Assembly (NCBI GenBank): GCA_034420475.1
Contig: DAOULH010000064.1
Location: 1-40,527, forward strand
Source of the DNA: Bin87 sp034420475
GTDB taxonomy: Bacteria > Chloroflexota > Dehalococcoidia > Lucifugimonadales > UBA3495
Direction of reading: 5' to 3'
Length of the DNA: 40,527 bases
Shown here: one piece after another, positions 24,294-32,639 of the stretch
Position numbering within the stretch: the stretch's first letter is position 1
Layout: every line of letters begins with the position of its first letter
The notes under the pieces: model-generated
Told to the model about the DNA's origin: nothing
Seen by the model: only the letters and a program-made list of their open reading frames with translations
Database searches by the model: none
Made by a program: the position numbers and the translations under genes

Positions 24294-24379
24294 GCCGAGG
24301 TGGCGAAACGGCAGACGCGCTGCGTTCAGGGCGCAGTGTCCTTTAGGACGTGTGGGTTCAAATCCCTCCCTCGGCACCA
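24294..24379 (+). tRNA. tRNA-Leu (anticodon CAG)
   Basis: An 86-base tRNA with the long variable arm typical of Leu (GTGTCCTTTAGGACGT region), acceptor GCCGAGG / CCTCGGC and anticodon arm CTGCG-TTCAGGG-CGCAG. CCA is encoded. Confidence 0.95.
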
Positions 24380-24390
24380 TTTTCCGTCGT

Positions 24391-24466
24391 GCGCTTGTAG
24401 CTCAGTGGATAGAGCGCTGCCCTGCGGAGGCAGAGGTCGTGAGTTCGAATCTCGCCAAGCGCGCCA
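24391..24466 (+). tRNA. tRNA-Arg (anticodon GCG)
   Basis: A 76-base cloverleaf with acceptor GCGCTTG / CAAGCGC and anticodon arm CTGCC-CTGCGGA-GGCAG, giving 5'-GCG-3'. Most bacteria use ACG (inosine-modified) for this codon box, so GCG is noteworthy. CCA is encoded. Confidence 0.93.
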
Positions 24467-24493
24467 TTTCTTTGCCTGCCCACCAGCGTCAGC

Positions 24494-24570
24494 GGGCGGT
24501 TAGCTCAGATGGTTAGAGCGTCTGCTTTACACGCAGAAGGCCGGGGGTTCGAGTCCCTCACCGCCCACCA
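24494..24570 (+). tRNA. tRNA-Val (anticodon TAC)
   Basis: A 77-base cloverleaf with acceptor GGGCGGT / ACCGCCC and anticodon arm TCTGC-TTTACAC-GCAGA. CCA is encoded. It is last in the cluster, 24-27 bases from the preceding tRNA. Confidence 0.95.
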
Positions 24571-24693
24571 CTTTCCTCCTTCGTCCGACCGCTATGGATA
24601 TCTGACTGCCGGGACTGAGTCGAGAGCCGTACCTACTTACCGCTCCGTTGTGGACGATCTCGCATTCTCGGGTAGTGATAGGACCTTGATCCC

Positions 24694-25008
24694 ATGATGG
24701 AACACCAGGGCATCCGCTGGGGGTACGTCTTTTTGCGCGCCCCGAACTTCCTCAGCAACGAGGATCGGGACTCCCTCATGACCACGGCGGTTGAGATGTA
24801 TCTCGCCGGCGAACCGGAGCGCGACATTCAAGCGGACGGATACGAGGGGCGCGTCTACACCGAACGCCGCTTCGAGATGCTGGGTGAGTTCGGCGGCCAG
24901 CGGTTTGACGCCGAACTGGAAACCGTCCAGGGCCGCGACACCGCCACCTTCCTGGTCAACGAGCAAACCCGTGGGATCGGCGGCAGCGGCGGTTTCTCTC
25001 GAAACTGA
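24694..25008 (+). CDS. Hypothetical protein, 104 residues
   Basis: A soluble, mixed-charge protein starting MMEHQGIRWGYVFLRAPNFL, with an alternating strand pattern (YEGRVYTERRFEMLGEFGGQ then RFDAELETVQG) and a flexible Gly-rich end (GIGGSGGFSRN). No signal peptide, membrane helix or recognisable motif. The ribosome site is weak (AGGACC) and either ATG of the ATG-ATG pair may start it. It lies 120 bases before the PAC2 gene. Coding is supported by composition and by being the only sensible frame here. Confidence 0.55.
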   Translation: MMEHQGIRWGYVFLRAPNFLSNEDRDSLMTTAVEMYLAGEPERDIQADGYEGRVYTERRFEMLGEFGGQRFDAELETVQGRDTATFLVNEQTRGIGGSGGFSRN

Positions 25009-25128
25009 GCCCAACGAAACCCCAGTTGCCGGAGCGTTCTGTCGCGGTCTCAGCAAAGGGCGCTCGCGTTCGATGTGTTATATTGGCTCAAACCTCAGCG
25101 TGGCAGCCGGGCAGGGAGGCGGTCAACT

Positions 25129-26079
25129 ATGCCAGAGGACCTTTTCACTTTTACCGACAAACCGGAAGCCAGCTATCTGCTGGCCGGTTGGCGCCGCCAG
25201 TGGTCCAACGGCGGCCGGATCTCCAGCGGGTTGCCGCGCTACCTCATCGAGAAGAACGGAGGACGGCAGGTCGGGCAGTTCAGCGAATACGTCAACCGGA
25301 TGTGCTACCCGTTCCAGGTTGCCGGCACTCATGATGCGTTCCGGCCCTCCGCGGCGTTCAACGAGGGTTTGCCCAGCGTCGCCATGTCGCGGCAGAACTC
25401 CTTCTACGAGATCGGCAGCGGCCTGGTAGTTTTTCTTGGCGAGGAACCCTGGTATCGCCTGGACATCTACGCGGAAGCCTTCTTCTCGGCGATCAAGGAG
25501 CTGGGCGTCCAGCAGACCGTCGCCGTGGAAGGCGTCAACGGACCCGCTCCCCCGGATCTGGAACGCCGCATCACCTGCGTGTATTCCCGTCCTGAGATGC
25601 GCGAACAGTTGGAGCGCCACGGCGTCCAGTTCAGCAGTTACGGCAGCCGGGGCCGGCAGGGGCCAACCATCGGCATGGCCCTGGTATCCGTCGCCCACTA
25701 CCAGTATCCCGATGTCCAGATGTTCCGCATGGGAGCCATGGCCCCCATGTACCCGTTTATGACCAGCAACAACAACCAGCTGGGCATCACCCAGGACCAC
25801 CGCGCCTACTACGACATCCTGCGCCGGCTCCGGTCGCTGTTCAAGATCGAGATGGACCTGTCGGAACTGGAGCAGATGGGCAATCGCGAGTCCCAGGAAC
25901 TCCTGGACAACCTGGAACGCCTCGGGCGCACCAACAGCGAAGCCAAGCAGATCATCGATCAGGTCCGGCTGGACTACCAGTACACGCCGTATGTCGAACC
26001 GGTGGATCTCGACCCGGCCCTGGATCAGGCGCTGGAGAACATCCTCCGCGACATCGGGGAGCCGGGCCAGGAAACCTGA
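25129..26079 (+). CDS. PAC2 family (proteasome-assembly-chaperone-like) protein
   Basis: A 316-residue PAC2-domain protein of the group found in actinobacteria, archaea and Chloroflexota. Visible family features are SYLLAGWRRQWSNGGRIS near the N-terminus, LVVFLGEEPWYRLDIYAEAF, and a GAMAPMYP-type segment later. ATG 25129 is taken because GGGAGGCGG precedes it and the 18 codons upstream look non-coding. PAC2 proteins resemble archaeal ATP-grasp-like assembly chaperones, but a bacterial function is not established. The C-terminal third is a helical acidic tail (residues about 240-316). Confidence 0.82.
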   Translation: MPEDLFTFTDKPEASYLLAGWRRQWSNGGRISSGLPRYLIEKNGGRQVGQFSEYVNRMCYPFQVAGTHDAFRPSAAFNEGLPSVAMSRQNSFYEIGSGLVVFLGEEPWYRLDIYAEAFFSAIKELGVQQTVAVEGVNGPAPPDLERRITCVYSRPEMREQLERHGVQFSSYGSRGRQGPTIGMALVSVAHYQYPDVQMFRMGAMAPMYPFMTSNNNQLGITQDHRAYYDILRRLRSLFKIEMDLSELEQMGNRESQELLDNLERLGRTNSEAKQIIDQVRLDYQYTPYVEPVDLDPALDQALENILRDIGEPGQET

Positions 26080-26097
26080 CCCCTGCGTACCGCAGAC

Positions 26098-27480
26098 CTA
26101 CACAACGGGCCAGCGTGGCGGAAACTCCACGCTGGTTCTTTTTAACAGCGCCTCGCCCCGCCCTTGTACCTCATCCACCAGCGACGCCTCGTCCACGAAC
26201 AGCGGCCGATGATCCGCGACAACCACTCGGCCGTCCACGATGACGGTGTGCACGCTGCGGCCGTCCGCGTTGTAAACCAGGTTGTTCACCGGGTTATGCA
26301 AGGCGCCCCACTCAGCCCGGCGCGTGTCGAACAACACCAGGTCCGCCGCTTTGCCGGGCTCGATTGAGCCGATGAGGTGGTCCATGCCCAGGGCCGCCGC
26401 GCCGCCAATGGTACCCAGCTCAAGCGCCGTTTCCGCGGGGATCATGCCCACATCCCGACGGCCGTCCTTGTACAGCACGGCGGCCAGGTAAACCGACCGC
26501 AGGGTTTCCAGCAGGTTGGAATTGTTGCCCGCGTCGGTACCCAGACCCACCGTCGCCCCGAACTCCAACAGCTCGGGAAGCAGACCGTGCGCGGCGGTCC
26601 CGGCGCCACCTTTGACCGCCGCAGTGGGACACATGATCACTGCTGACCCGCGATCCGCGATCAGGCGGGCTTCGTCAGCGCCGATCCCCAGGCAGTGGGC
26701 CAGCGTCATCCGCGGATTGAGCACTCCGCATCGCTCCAGATACTCCGTGGGCGAACACCCATGGGTTTGCCGGCACTCTTCGATCCAACGGGGGCCGTTC
26801 GTAAAGTGCAACGTGGACCGCGTGTTATGTTCAGCAGCAACTCGGTCGCAAGCGGCCAGGAGTTCCGGCGTGCAGAATTCCGCGGAGAACGGCATCGTCC
26901 AGGCCGTTACTAACCCGTTCGACGTGCTGTCAACCTGGGCCATGACTTCTTCCGTGGCCCGGATTGCGTCGTCGGTCTCGTACACTGGCAGGTTCAGCGG
27001 ATTCGGGCGGTCCAGCACGTTGCGGCCGACTATTATGCGGCAGCCAGCCTGATCGTATGCAGCCAAACAATCCTCAAGGTGCGTGGTCGTCCCCGGGTCG
27101 ATGAAAGTGGTGGTTCCGTATTTCAATAGCTCTACGATGGCCAGCATCGAGGTCGCATATTCGTCATCGGGAGTCATCGCCTGCTGCAGCCGAAACACGT
27201 TGGGGAGGTATTCCGCGCCGAGATCATCCGGAAACAGGCCGCGCGCCGCATGGGCGTAGCTGATGTGCATGTGGCCGTTCACGAACCCGGGCGTGACAAC
27301 CATCCCGGATCCGTCTATCGTTCGATCCGCCGCGACTGAAGCCAGGTCGGCCGTCTTGCCGACCTGGCTGATCCGGTTTCCGGTTATGACAACCGACCCG
27401 TCGGCAACGATACGCCGATCCGGGTCCATCGTGATGATGTAGCGGACGCCATCGATCTTCAGGGTGGGGGCATTAGCCAT
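26098..27480 (-). CDS. Amidohydrolase family protein (SsnA/TrzN-like deaminase group)
   Basis: A 460-residue metal-dependent hydrolase. The HxH motif is H70-M-H72 in TPGFVNGHMHISYAH, with later LHFTNGP and MTLAHCLGIGADEA His ligands and VGLGTDAGNNSN carrying the active-site Asp. It hydrolyses or deaminates a C-N bond in a ring or amide compound; the exact substrate is unclear, with ATZ/TRZ and guanine deaminase-like members closest by pattern. It has GGAGG before the ATG and follows a nitroreductase gene by 15 bases on the same strand, so the two probably act on related nitrogenous or nitroaromatic compounds. Its C-terminus is a normal composite domain end. Confidence 0.87.
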   Translation of the reverse strand: MANAPTLKIDGVRYIITMDPDRRIVADGSVVITGNRISQVGKTADLASVAADRTIDGSGMVVTPGFVNGHMHISYAHAARGLFPDDLGAEYLPNVFRLQQAMTPDDEYATSMLAIVELLKYGTTTFIDPGTTTHLEDCLAAYDQAGCRIIVGRNVLDRPNPLNLPVYETDDAIRATEEVMAQVDSTSNGLVTAWTMPFSAEFCTPELLAACDRVAAEHNTRSTLHFTNGPRWIEECRQTHGCSPTEYLERCGVLNPRMTLAHCLGIGADEARLIADRGSAVIMCPTAAVKGGAGTAAHGLLPELLEFGATVGLGTDAGNNSNLLETLRSVYLAAVLYKDGRRDVGMIPAETALELGTIGGAAALGMDHLIGSIEPGKAADLVLFDTRRAEWGALHNPVNNLVYNADGRSVHTVIVDGRVVVADHRPLFVDEASLVDEVQGRGEALLKRTSVEFPPRWPVV

Positions 27481-27495
27481 GGGACCTCCAGGCGG

Positions 27496-28131
27496 TTAGT
27501 CGGACCAATCACGGAAGCCCCAGCGATTGAACGAGGTGACTTCCGATGGCGGGCGTCGATTGGTGGGGCCAAAACTGCCACGCGGATAACCGACCGGGGT
27601 CAAGCAGATCATTTCGGCGTGCTCCGGAAGCCCCAGGAGCACGCGCACTTCATCCTCCTTGCGGTTCAGGACGGTGGTGATGCGCGTGCCCAATCCCAGG
27701 GCTCGGCCAGCCAGGAACAGGTTTTGAATCGCCGGCCAAATTGATGCGGCGTGCCGTCCCGGTTCGATGGGCTGGCCCGGCTGGAACCCACTGCCCCGGG
27801 AGTGATCCGCGCACACCACGATCATCGCCGGAACTTCGGGCATGTGGTGCGCCAGGTACCGAGCGTGACGGTAAACGCGCGACTCGCTGGGCGATGGCTC
27901 CCAGCCCATGGCGTCCAGCCACGTGTTCTTGTAAAGCTCGCCCAGGGCTCTCACCGTGTCCGGATCGTTCACCACCACGAACTCCCACGGCTGTGTGTTG
28001 CCGCCGTTGGGGGCGCGGACTGCCGCGTCGATCATTTTCTGTATCTCGGATTGCGGCACCGGATCCGGCTTGTAACGGGTGATTTGTCGTTGACTGTAGA
28101 TCGCCTCAAACAGGTCCAATTGGTCGGCCAT
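27496..28131 (-). CDS. Nitroreductase family protein
   Basis: A 211-residue FMN-dependent nitroreductase-fold protein. Key segments are the phosphate-binding SQRQITRYKPDPVP, PNGGNTQPWEFVVV and the C-terminal LLGLPEHAEMICLTPVGYPR then GSFGPTNRRPPSEV. Members reduce nitro groups, quinones or flavins with NAD(P)H. GGAGGAGG precedes the ATG. It is the first gene of a two-gene operon with the amidohydrolase. Confidence 0.9.
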   Translation of the reverse strand: MADQLDLFEAIYSQRQITRYKPDPVPQSEIQKMIDAAVRAPNGGNTQPWEFVVVNDPDTVRALGELYKNTWLDAMGWEPSPSESRVYRHARYLAHHMPEVPAMIVVCADHSRGSGFQPGQPIEPGRHAASIWPAIQNLFLAGRALGLGTRITTVLNRKEDEVRVLLGLPEHAEMICLTPVGYPRGSFGPTNRRPPSEVTSFNRWGFRDWSD

Positions 28132-28201
28132 GGCAGTCCTCCTCCGGGGTCAAGGGCTTCAGGACGGTGTTGAAGCCATTATAGCCGCTGCCCAGCGCAC
28201 G

Positions 28202-29086
28202 TCACCGGAACACGCTTATGAGCACAAGCCCCGCCACAATCAGACCGGCGCCCACCACTCGGCCAGGGGTCACCACCTCCTTGAGCACAATAGCGCCCAG
28301 GACCAAAGCGAAGAGAAGGCCAACCTCCCGCGCCGGGGCGACGTAGCTTACGTCGGCAATGCGCATTGCCGTCAGCACCAGACCGTATGCCAGGAAGAGC
28401 AGCAGGGAAGCCACGGCCACCGACCGGTACCCTCCTCGCCATTCTGAGACAATCGCTTCGGCTCCGTGATTCCGGATTATGTAAGGCAGCATTCCCGCCG
28501 CCACGCCCAGTGTCATGAGATACAGGTAGAGGAAAGGGCTGATGTACGCCACCCCCTGCTTGTCAATCAGGGTGTACATGGCGATGCAGCCGCCGGTGAG
28601 CAGCGCGTATCCGATCCCGGCGCGATTGGCGGCCAACGTTTCCGGGGACAGGATTTTGATACGGCCCCACCAGGCCATCGTGTAAATCCCCACAACGATA
28701 CACGCGATGCCAACCCACGCCGGAGCGGTGACCCGCTCGCCCAGCGTGAACACGGCCAGCACCGGCACCAGTCCTGGACCGAATCCACGGGCGATGGGGT
28801 AGGCCAATGACAAATCAGCCCGCGCCAGGCTGCGCCCCAGAAAAAGAAAGTAGCAAATATGCACTACCGCAGATGCCGCAACAAACCACAATCCCACGGG
28901 TTCAAAGTCGGTGCGGATGGCCAATATGACGGCGACCGGCAATGTCCCGACGACGCCGAACCCAGACAGCCACCATACGAACACTTCCTGCTCACGAGCA
29001 CGTTTCAGCAGGAAGTTCCAGGTGGCGTGGGCGAAGGCAGACGCCAGTACAAGAACCAGCGCCAGCAGCGTCGCCGAATCCGGCAT
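28202..29086 (-). CDS. EamA/DMT-type transporter
   Basis: A 294-residue integral membrane protein with about ten hydrophobic helices and two EamA repeats; the second repeat ends LGAIVLKEVVTPGRVVGAGL. Start motif ALVLVLASAFAHATWNFLLK. The ATG at 29086 is preceded by GGGGTG. The frame continues upstream to 29167 but that would overlap the tRNA-Glu gene. It probably exports a small metabolite or amino acid. Confidence 0.88.
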   Translation of the reverse strand: MPDSATLLALVLVLASAFAHATWNFLLKRAREQEVFVWWLSGFGVVGTLPVAVILAIRTDFEPVGLWFVAASAVVHICYFLFLGRSLARADLSLAYPIARGFGPGLVPVLAVFTLGERVTAPAWVGIACIVVGIYTMAWWGRIKILSPETLAANRAGIGYALLTGGCIAMYTLIDKQGVAYISPFLYLYLMTLGVAAGMLPYIIRNHGAEAIVSEWRGGYRSVAVASLLLFLAYGLVLTAMRIADVSYVAPAREVGLLFALVLGAIVLKEVVTPGRVVGAGLIVAGLVLISVFR

Positions 29087-29156
29087 AGCGTCACCCCAAC
29101 CAGGGCCAGAAAACCAAACCGCCGACGCCCGGAACGGCGTCGGCGCAATTTTCGAT

Positions 29157-29233
29157 TGGTGGCGCATAGGGGATTCGAACCCCTGATCTCCGCCTTGAGA
29201 GGGCGGTGTCCTGGGCCGCTAGACGAATGCGCC
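29157..29233 (-). tRNA. tRNA-Glu (anticodon CTC)
   Basis: A 77-base cloverleaf on the minus strand: acceptor GGCGCAT / ATGCGCC, anticodon arm CCGCC-CTCTCAA-GGCGG, T-arm AGGGG-TTCGAAT-CCCCT, encoded CCA. Confidence 0.95.
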
Positions 29234-29272
29234 GGAAAGGCCCGATTAACGACCCAATCGGGAAGTTCAAGA

Positions 29273-29280
29273 ATTATAGC
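29273..29280 (-). promoter_or_regulatory. Extended -10 promoter of tRNA-Glu
   Basis: On the minus strand TGCTATAAT, with TATAAT at 29278-29273, sits 39 bases before the tRNA; a weak TTGCAT is at a 16-base spacing upstream. The leader contains a CCCGATT / AATCGGG hairpin. Confidence 0.5.
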
Positions 29281-29553
29281 ACGTACCGTTCGCCATGCAA
29301 CCGAATTGCCGGGATCGGCGCAATGACGCCCGCGCTCCATCTCGAGTGTCAACCTGCTCGAGCGTCAACCTGTTGTATCCTTACAGAAATCCCAAGCCGA
29401 TGATGGATGATTGCGACCCAGATAACGTGTCGGATTGCCGCATCCCCGGAGCCGATCAGGCCGGCCACGTGGGATAACACGGCGGCCGTTGATGACGCAC
29501 TTCCGCAGGACTGCGGGCGTTCAGATCGTCGGCCCTCGATAAAGGTAAAGGAA

Positions 29554-30579
29554 TTGGAAACAGGCAAGCTGCCTCCGGACTTGCTGGAGGGACTACTTTC
29601 CGACCTCGGCGCTGCCGACCCGCGGGTGTTGGTTGGTCCGGGCGTGGGAGAGGACTGCGCGGTCGTGGATATGGGGGATCGAGTCCTGATCGCCAAATCC
29701 GACCCCGTAACCTTCGCCGCTGACCGTGTGGGCTGGTACGTGGTCCAGGTCAACGCCAACGACGTGGCCTGCACGGGCGGGGTTCCCCGGTGGTTTTTGC
29801 CCACCGTGCTGTTGCCGACCGGCGCCACGCCTGACGACCTGCGCAGCATCTTCCGGGACATTTCAGAAGCGTGCCGCCAGATTGGGGTGGCAGTGATCGG
29901 CGGACACACCGAAGTGACGGACGGGCTCCCGCGCCCCATAGTGGCCGGCACGATGCTGGGCGAGCTCGGAGATCGTGCCCGCCTGGTTTCCACGGGCGGG
30001 GCGCAAGATGGCGACAGCATAATCGTCACCACCGGTGTGGCCATTGAAGGCACTGCGATTTTGGCGAGGGAACACGCGGCCGAACTTCAGGCCCGGGGCC
30101 TCGACAAGCAGGCGTTGGAAAAAGCCGCGAGCTATCTGGTCGAACCCGGGATCAGCATTTTGGCTGCGGCACGGGCCCTGTTTGATGCGGGCACGGTCCA
30201 CAGTATGCACGACGTAACCGAAGGCGGACTGATCACCGCGCTCAGGGAAATCGCCGCGGCGTCTAACCTCGGATTGGTTGCCGAAGCGGAGAGCGTGCCG
30301 TTGCTTCCCGAGTGCGCCGCCATCTGCGAGGCGCTGGACCTCGACCCGATGGGTCTTCTGGGTTCGGGCGCATTGATCGCCACGATGTCAGCGGGAGATG
30401 TTCCGGGCGCCCTGCGCGCACTGGACCGGGTAGGAGTCAGCGGTTGGGAAATCGGTCAGATGATGGAGCCCTCGGATGGCCTGTGGCTGATCGACAGGAG
30501 CGGCGAACGCGCGCTGCCAGAATTCCGGCGCGATGAGCTGGCGCGCTACCTGGAAGAACGGGATCATTCTCCCAGGTAG
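29554..30579 (+). CDS. AIR-synthase/HypE-like ATP-binding protein
   Basis: A 341-residue protein of the PurM/HypE/SelD superfamily. It has the dimer/ATP-site stretches VGPGVGEDCAVVDMGD, AKSDPVTFAADRVGWYVV and NANDVACTGGVPRWFLPTVL, then the phosphate-binding loop VIGGHTEVTDGLPRPIV. The C-terminal domain ends in SDGLWLID. The TTG at 29554 is taken as start because AAAGGTAAAGGAA precedes it; the 49 codons upstream look unrelated. HypE dehydrates a thiocarbamoyl on hydrogenase maturation, but the C-terminal Cys of true HypE is missing here, so this is an AIR-synthase-related protein of unknown reaction. Its last 16 bases overlap the stop of the convergent gene. Confidence 0.82.
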   Translation: METGKLPPDLLEGLLSDLGAADPRVLVGPGVGEDCAVVDMGDRVLIAKSDPVTFAADRVGWYVVQVNANDVACTGGVPRWFLPTVLLPTGATPDDLRSIFRDISEACRQIGVAVIGGHTEVTDGLPRPIVAGTMLGELGDRARLVSTGGAQDGDSIIVTTGVAIEGTAILAREHAAELQARGLDKQALEKAASYLVEPGISILAAARALFDAGTVHSMHDVTEGGLITALREIAAASNLGLVAEAESVPLLPECAAICEALDLDPMGLLGSGALIATMSAGDVPGALRALDRVGVSGWEIGQMMEPSDGLWLIDRSGERALPEFRRDELARYLEERDHSPR

Positions 30580-31532
30580 AGATCGATGCAATCGCGCAGT
30601 TGCGCCAGCGTGATGTTTCCCCCACTGACGGTGATCGATATCTTTCGCCCGCGAACCAGGTCCCCGCTACGTACCGCGCCGGCCAACGCCGTTGCCCCGG
30701 CGCCTTCCGCCAGGGTGTGCGCCTTTTCGATCAGCATCGCCACGGCGCGGCGAATGTCGTCCTCGCTCACCAGCACGAAATCGTGCAAACGGTGCCGCAT
30801 GATCTGCTGCGGCAGCTCATAACCTTCAGCCGTCGCCGTTCCTTCAACCCAGGTGCGCATTGGCGCCTGCACCAGTTGCCCCTGCTTCCAAGAGAGGTAG
30901 GCAGCGGAGGCCGCTTCAGACTGAACCGCGACGACGCGGATGTCGGGATTGAGCGCTTGCGCAACGATGCAAGCCCCCGAAACTCCGCTGCCCCCACCAA
31001 TGGGCAGGAACATCACGTCCACGTCGGGCAAGTCTTCGATGATTTCCAGGCTCGCGGTGGCAACTCCGGCGATAAGTTCCGGCTCATTGACCGGGTGCAC
31101 ATATCGGTAGCCCTCTTCTGCGGCCAGTCGCTCGCAGTACCGGCGAGCCTCATCAAAGTTAGCGCCGTGGAAGATCAGCTCTGCACCCAAAGCTTCCATT
31201 GACGCGACCTTGTTGGGGTTGGCATCCACCGGCAACCCAATCAGGGCTCTGGCTCCGAAAGCCCGGCAAGCGCTGGCAATCGACTGGCCGTGATTACCAC
31301 TGCTGGCGGTGATCACGCCGCGCTGCCGGTCTGCCGGGTCCATGTTGGCGAGGAGATTGATGCCGCCGCGAGCCTTGAAAGCGCCCAACGGCAGGTGCTC
31401 CTCGTGTTTCAGGTACACCTCCGCGTCCAATGCCTGGCTCAGTCCAGCCGAATAGGTAAGCGGCGTGCGCGGGAAGTAAGGGCTGATGGTCGCGCGAGCG
31501 CGGTACACGTCGCGCAAGGTAGGGATGTTCAA
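30564..31532 (-). CDS. Threonine dehydratase-like PLP enzyme
   Basis: A 322-residue fold-type II PLP protein. Schiff-base Lys53 lies in LPLGAFKARGG, the Asn loop is TASSGNHGQSIA and the phosphate loop is PIGGGSGVSG. This is the serine/threonine dehydratase group without the regulatory C-terminal domain (catabolic, serine racemase-like length). The TTG at 31532 is preceded by GGAG at 8 bases; ORF extension to 31583 lacks a ribosome site. It deaminates a hydroxyamino acid to a keto acid and ammonia. The stop region overlaps the end of the convergent HypE-like gene by 16 bases. Confidence 0.88.
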   Translation of the reverse strand: MNIPTLRDVYRARATISPYFPRTPLTYSAGLSQALDAEVYLKHEEHLPLGAFKARGGINLLANMDPADRQRGVITASSGNHGQSIASACRAFGARALIGLPVDANPNKVASMEALGAELIFHGANFDEARRYCERLAAEEGYRYVHPVNEPELIAGVATASLEIIEDLPDVDVMFLPIGGGSGVSGACIVAQALNPDIRVVAVQSEAASAAYLSWKQGQLVQAPMRTWVEGTATAEGYELPQQIMRHRLHDFVLVSEDDIRRAVAMLIEKAHTLAEGAGATALAGAVRSGDLVRGRKISITVSGGNITLAQLRDCIDLYLGE

Positions 31533-32293
31533 GGCTAATCTCCGTCCCAGCCGCCAACGCGGCTCTACAGGGTCCGACGGCAAGATTAGGCAGGCCGTCC
31601 AGAGGTGTCAACCGCCCGAGGTACCCGGGCGCACATGTCGGTCGGCTTGAGTGAGCGGCCCACAGGCCCGCAATCCAAACCGGCGCCCGTTACACCGCAA
31701 AATGTAACAGCCGTATCATGAAGCGGCTGTACACTCGCCATGAAACGTCGAGACGTAATCACAGTGTAATGAAAAAGGTGGTACATCCTCATACAGCAAT
31801 GGCATGCAATTAAAGTGCACACCCGGCAACCGAGGGTGCAGTTATCGGTGTATTAGGTAATCCGCATGCGCCAGTACATTGACGTGTACTCGATACACCG
31901 AATGTCCTGGCGACGCATGATCCAGGATCGCACCGCTGGGTAATGCACGTGTACGTATCGTTAGTACACGAAGCTGCAACGACTGGACGGCGAAAGCTCC
32001 GCAGGAAACTTCGATCCACGCTGTACACCGGCGGGAGTTCGGGCATACCAGGTCAGATAGCAAAACCCCAAGCGCCAGCTGTTCCCCCACGGCGCCGCTC
32101 GGGTCCCTGTTCTCTCTATACCCGGCGCTTCGGTCCGATCCGGAAACGCTACGCAGGCCCAAAATTGCGAAAATTGCCCGGATTTGGTTTTCGCCTTCCT
32201 AGCGTCCAGGGTCGCCGTGTGTCAAAATAGGCACGTAACCAGGGACGTTCTAAAAGAATATAAAAAACTTTTAGAATTATTCTTTGGTTGCGC
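31533..32293. other. Non-coding region with reiterated TACACCG/TGTAC sites
   Basis: About 760 bases without a credible gene. The 7-mer TACACCG occurs at 31691, 31894 and 32024, inverted at 31846, and again at 32395 beyond this span. TGTAC/GTACA words occur at 31728, 31781, 31874, 31885, 31950, 31964 and 32022, plus 32381 and 32394 in the leader of the HTH gene. No tRNA-like, CRISPR-like or protein-coding signal is seen. See findings. Confidence 0.55.
32248..32276. repeat. AT-rich inverted repeat upstream of the HTH gene
   Basis: TTCTAAAAG (32248-32256) and CTTTTAGAA (32268-32276) are perfect inverted arms around an 11-base A-rich spacer, starkly AT-rich in this GC-rich DNA. It could be an UP-element, operator or melting site just before the promoter. 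Confidence 0.55.
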
Positions 32294-32322
32294 TTGACAA
32301 TCGTCAAGTCGCTCGGTAGTGT
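32294..32322 (+). promoter_or_regulatory. Promoter with overlapping operator for the HTH gene
   Basis: A perfect TTGACA (32294-32299), 17-base spacer and TAGTGT (32317-32322). The -35 is embedded in the palindrome TTGAC-aatc-GTCAA (32294-32307... arms 32294-32298 and 32303-32307), suggesting a bound repressor could block polymerase. Confidence 0.6.
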
Positions 32323-32414
32323 AACGTCACAACGACTCCGGTAACACGAGAACAGGGTACCTGCACTGCTGATCGGTGAATGTACAAAAATTGGTACACC
32401 GATGGAGGTGGATC

Positions 32415-32639
32415 ATGGCGCGCAAAACCAAGTTGATGCTTCGCGTAGAAAAGGAATTCGACCAGCCGCTCGAGCGCCTGCTCCCGGAACTGGTCAACGA
32501 TCAGGGGCTGACGGCAACCGCCGACACCCTGGGCGTCAGCAAGGCGACGCTGGGCTACTGGATGCTGAAGATGGGCATCAACGTCAAACGCGTGGCGTTG
32601 GCTCCCGGTGAAATCCTGGAAGTCAAGCGCGTCAACTAA
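32415..32639 (+). CDS. Small helix-turn-helix DNA-binding protein
   Basis: A 74-residue basic protein. Residues 31-55, including LTATADTLGVSKATLGYWML, form a clear helix-turn-helix (A-x-x-LGVSKxTL). The start is ATG 32415, preceded by GGAGGTGG; an ATG further up at 32376 is in frame but lacks a ribosome site. It has an N-terminal RKTKLMLRVEKEF arm and a short beta-like tail (EILEVKRVN). No effector domain, so it likely works as a dimer and may regulate itself through the surrounding repeated motifs. The size and position recall small phage or plasmid regulators. Exact family not recognised. Confidence 0.75.
   Translation: MARKTKLMLRVEKEFDQPLERLLPELVNDQGLTATADTLGVSKATLGYWMLKMGINVKRVALAPGEILEVKRVN

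Noticed and set aside
31842..32162. ORFs around 31810-32230 on both strands
   Set aside because: Rich in Cys/Arg/Ser without any domain, no ribosome sites, and they overlap the repeated-motif field.
31533..32293. Possible CRISPR array suggested by the repeated TACACCG words
   Set aside because: The words are 7 bases with irregular spacing and both orientations; no 25-40-base repeats or uniform spacers.
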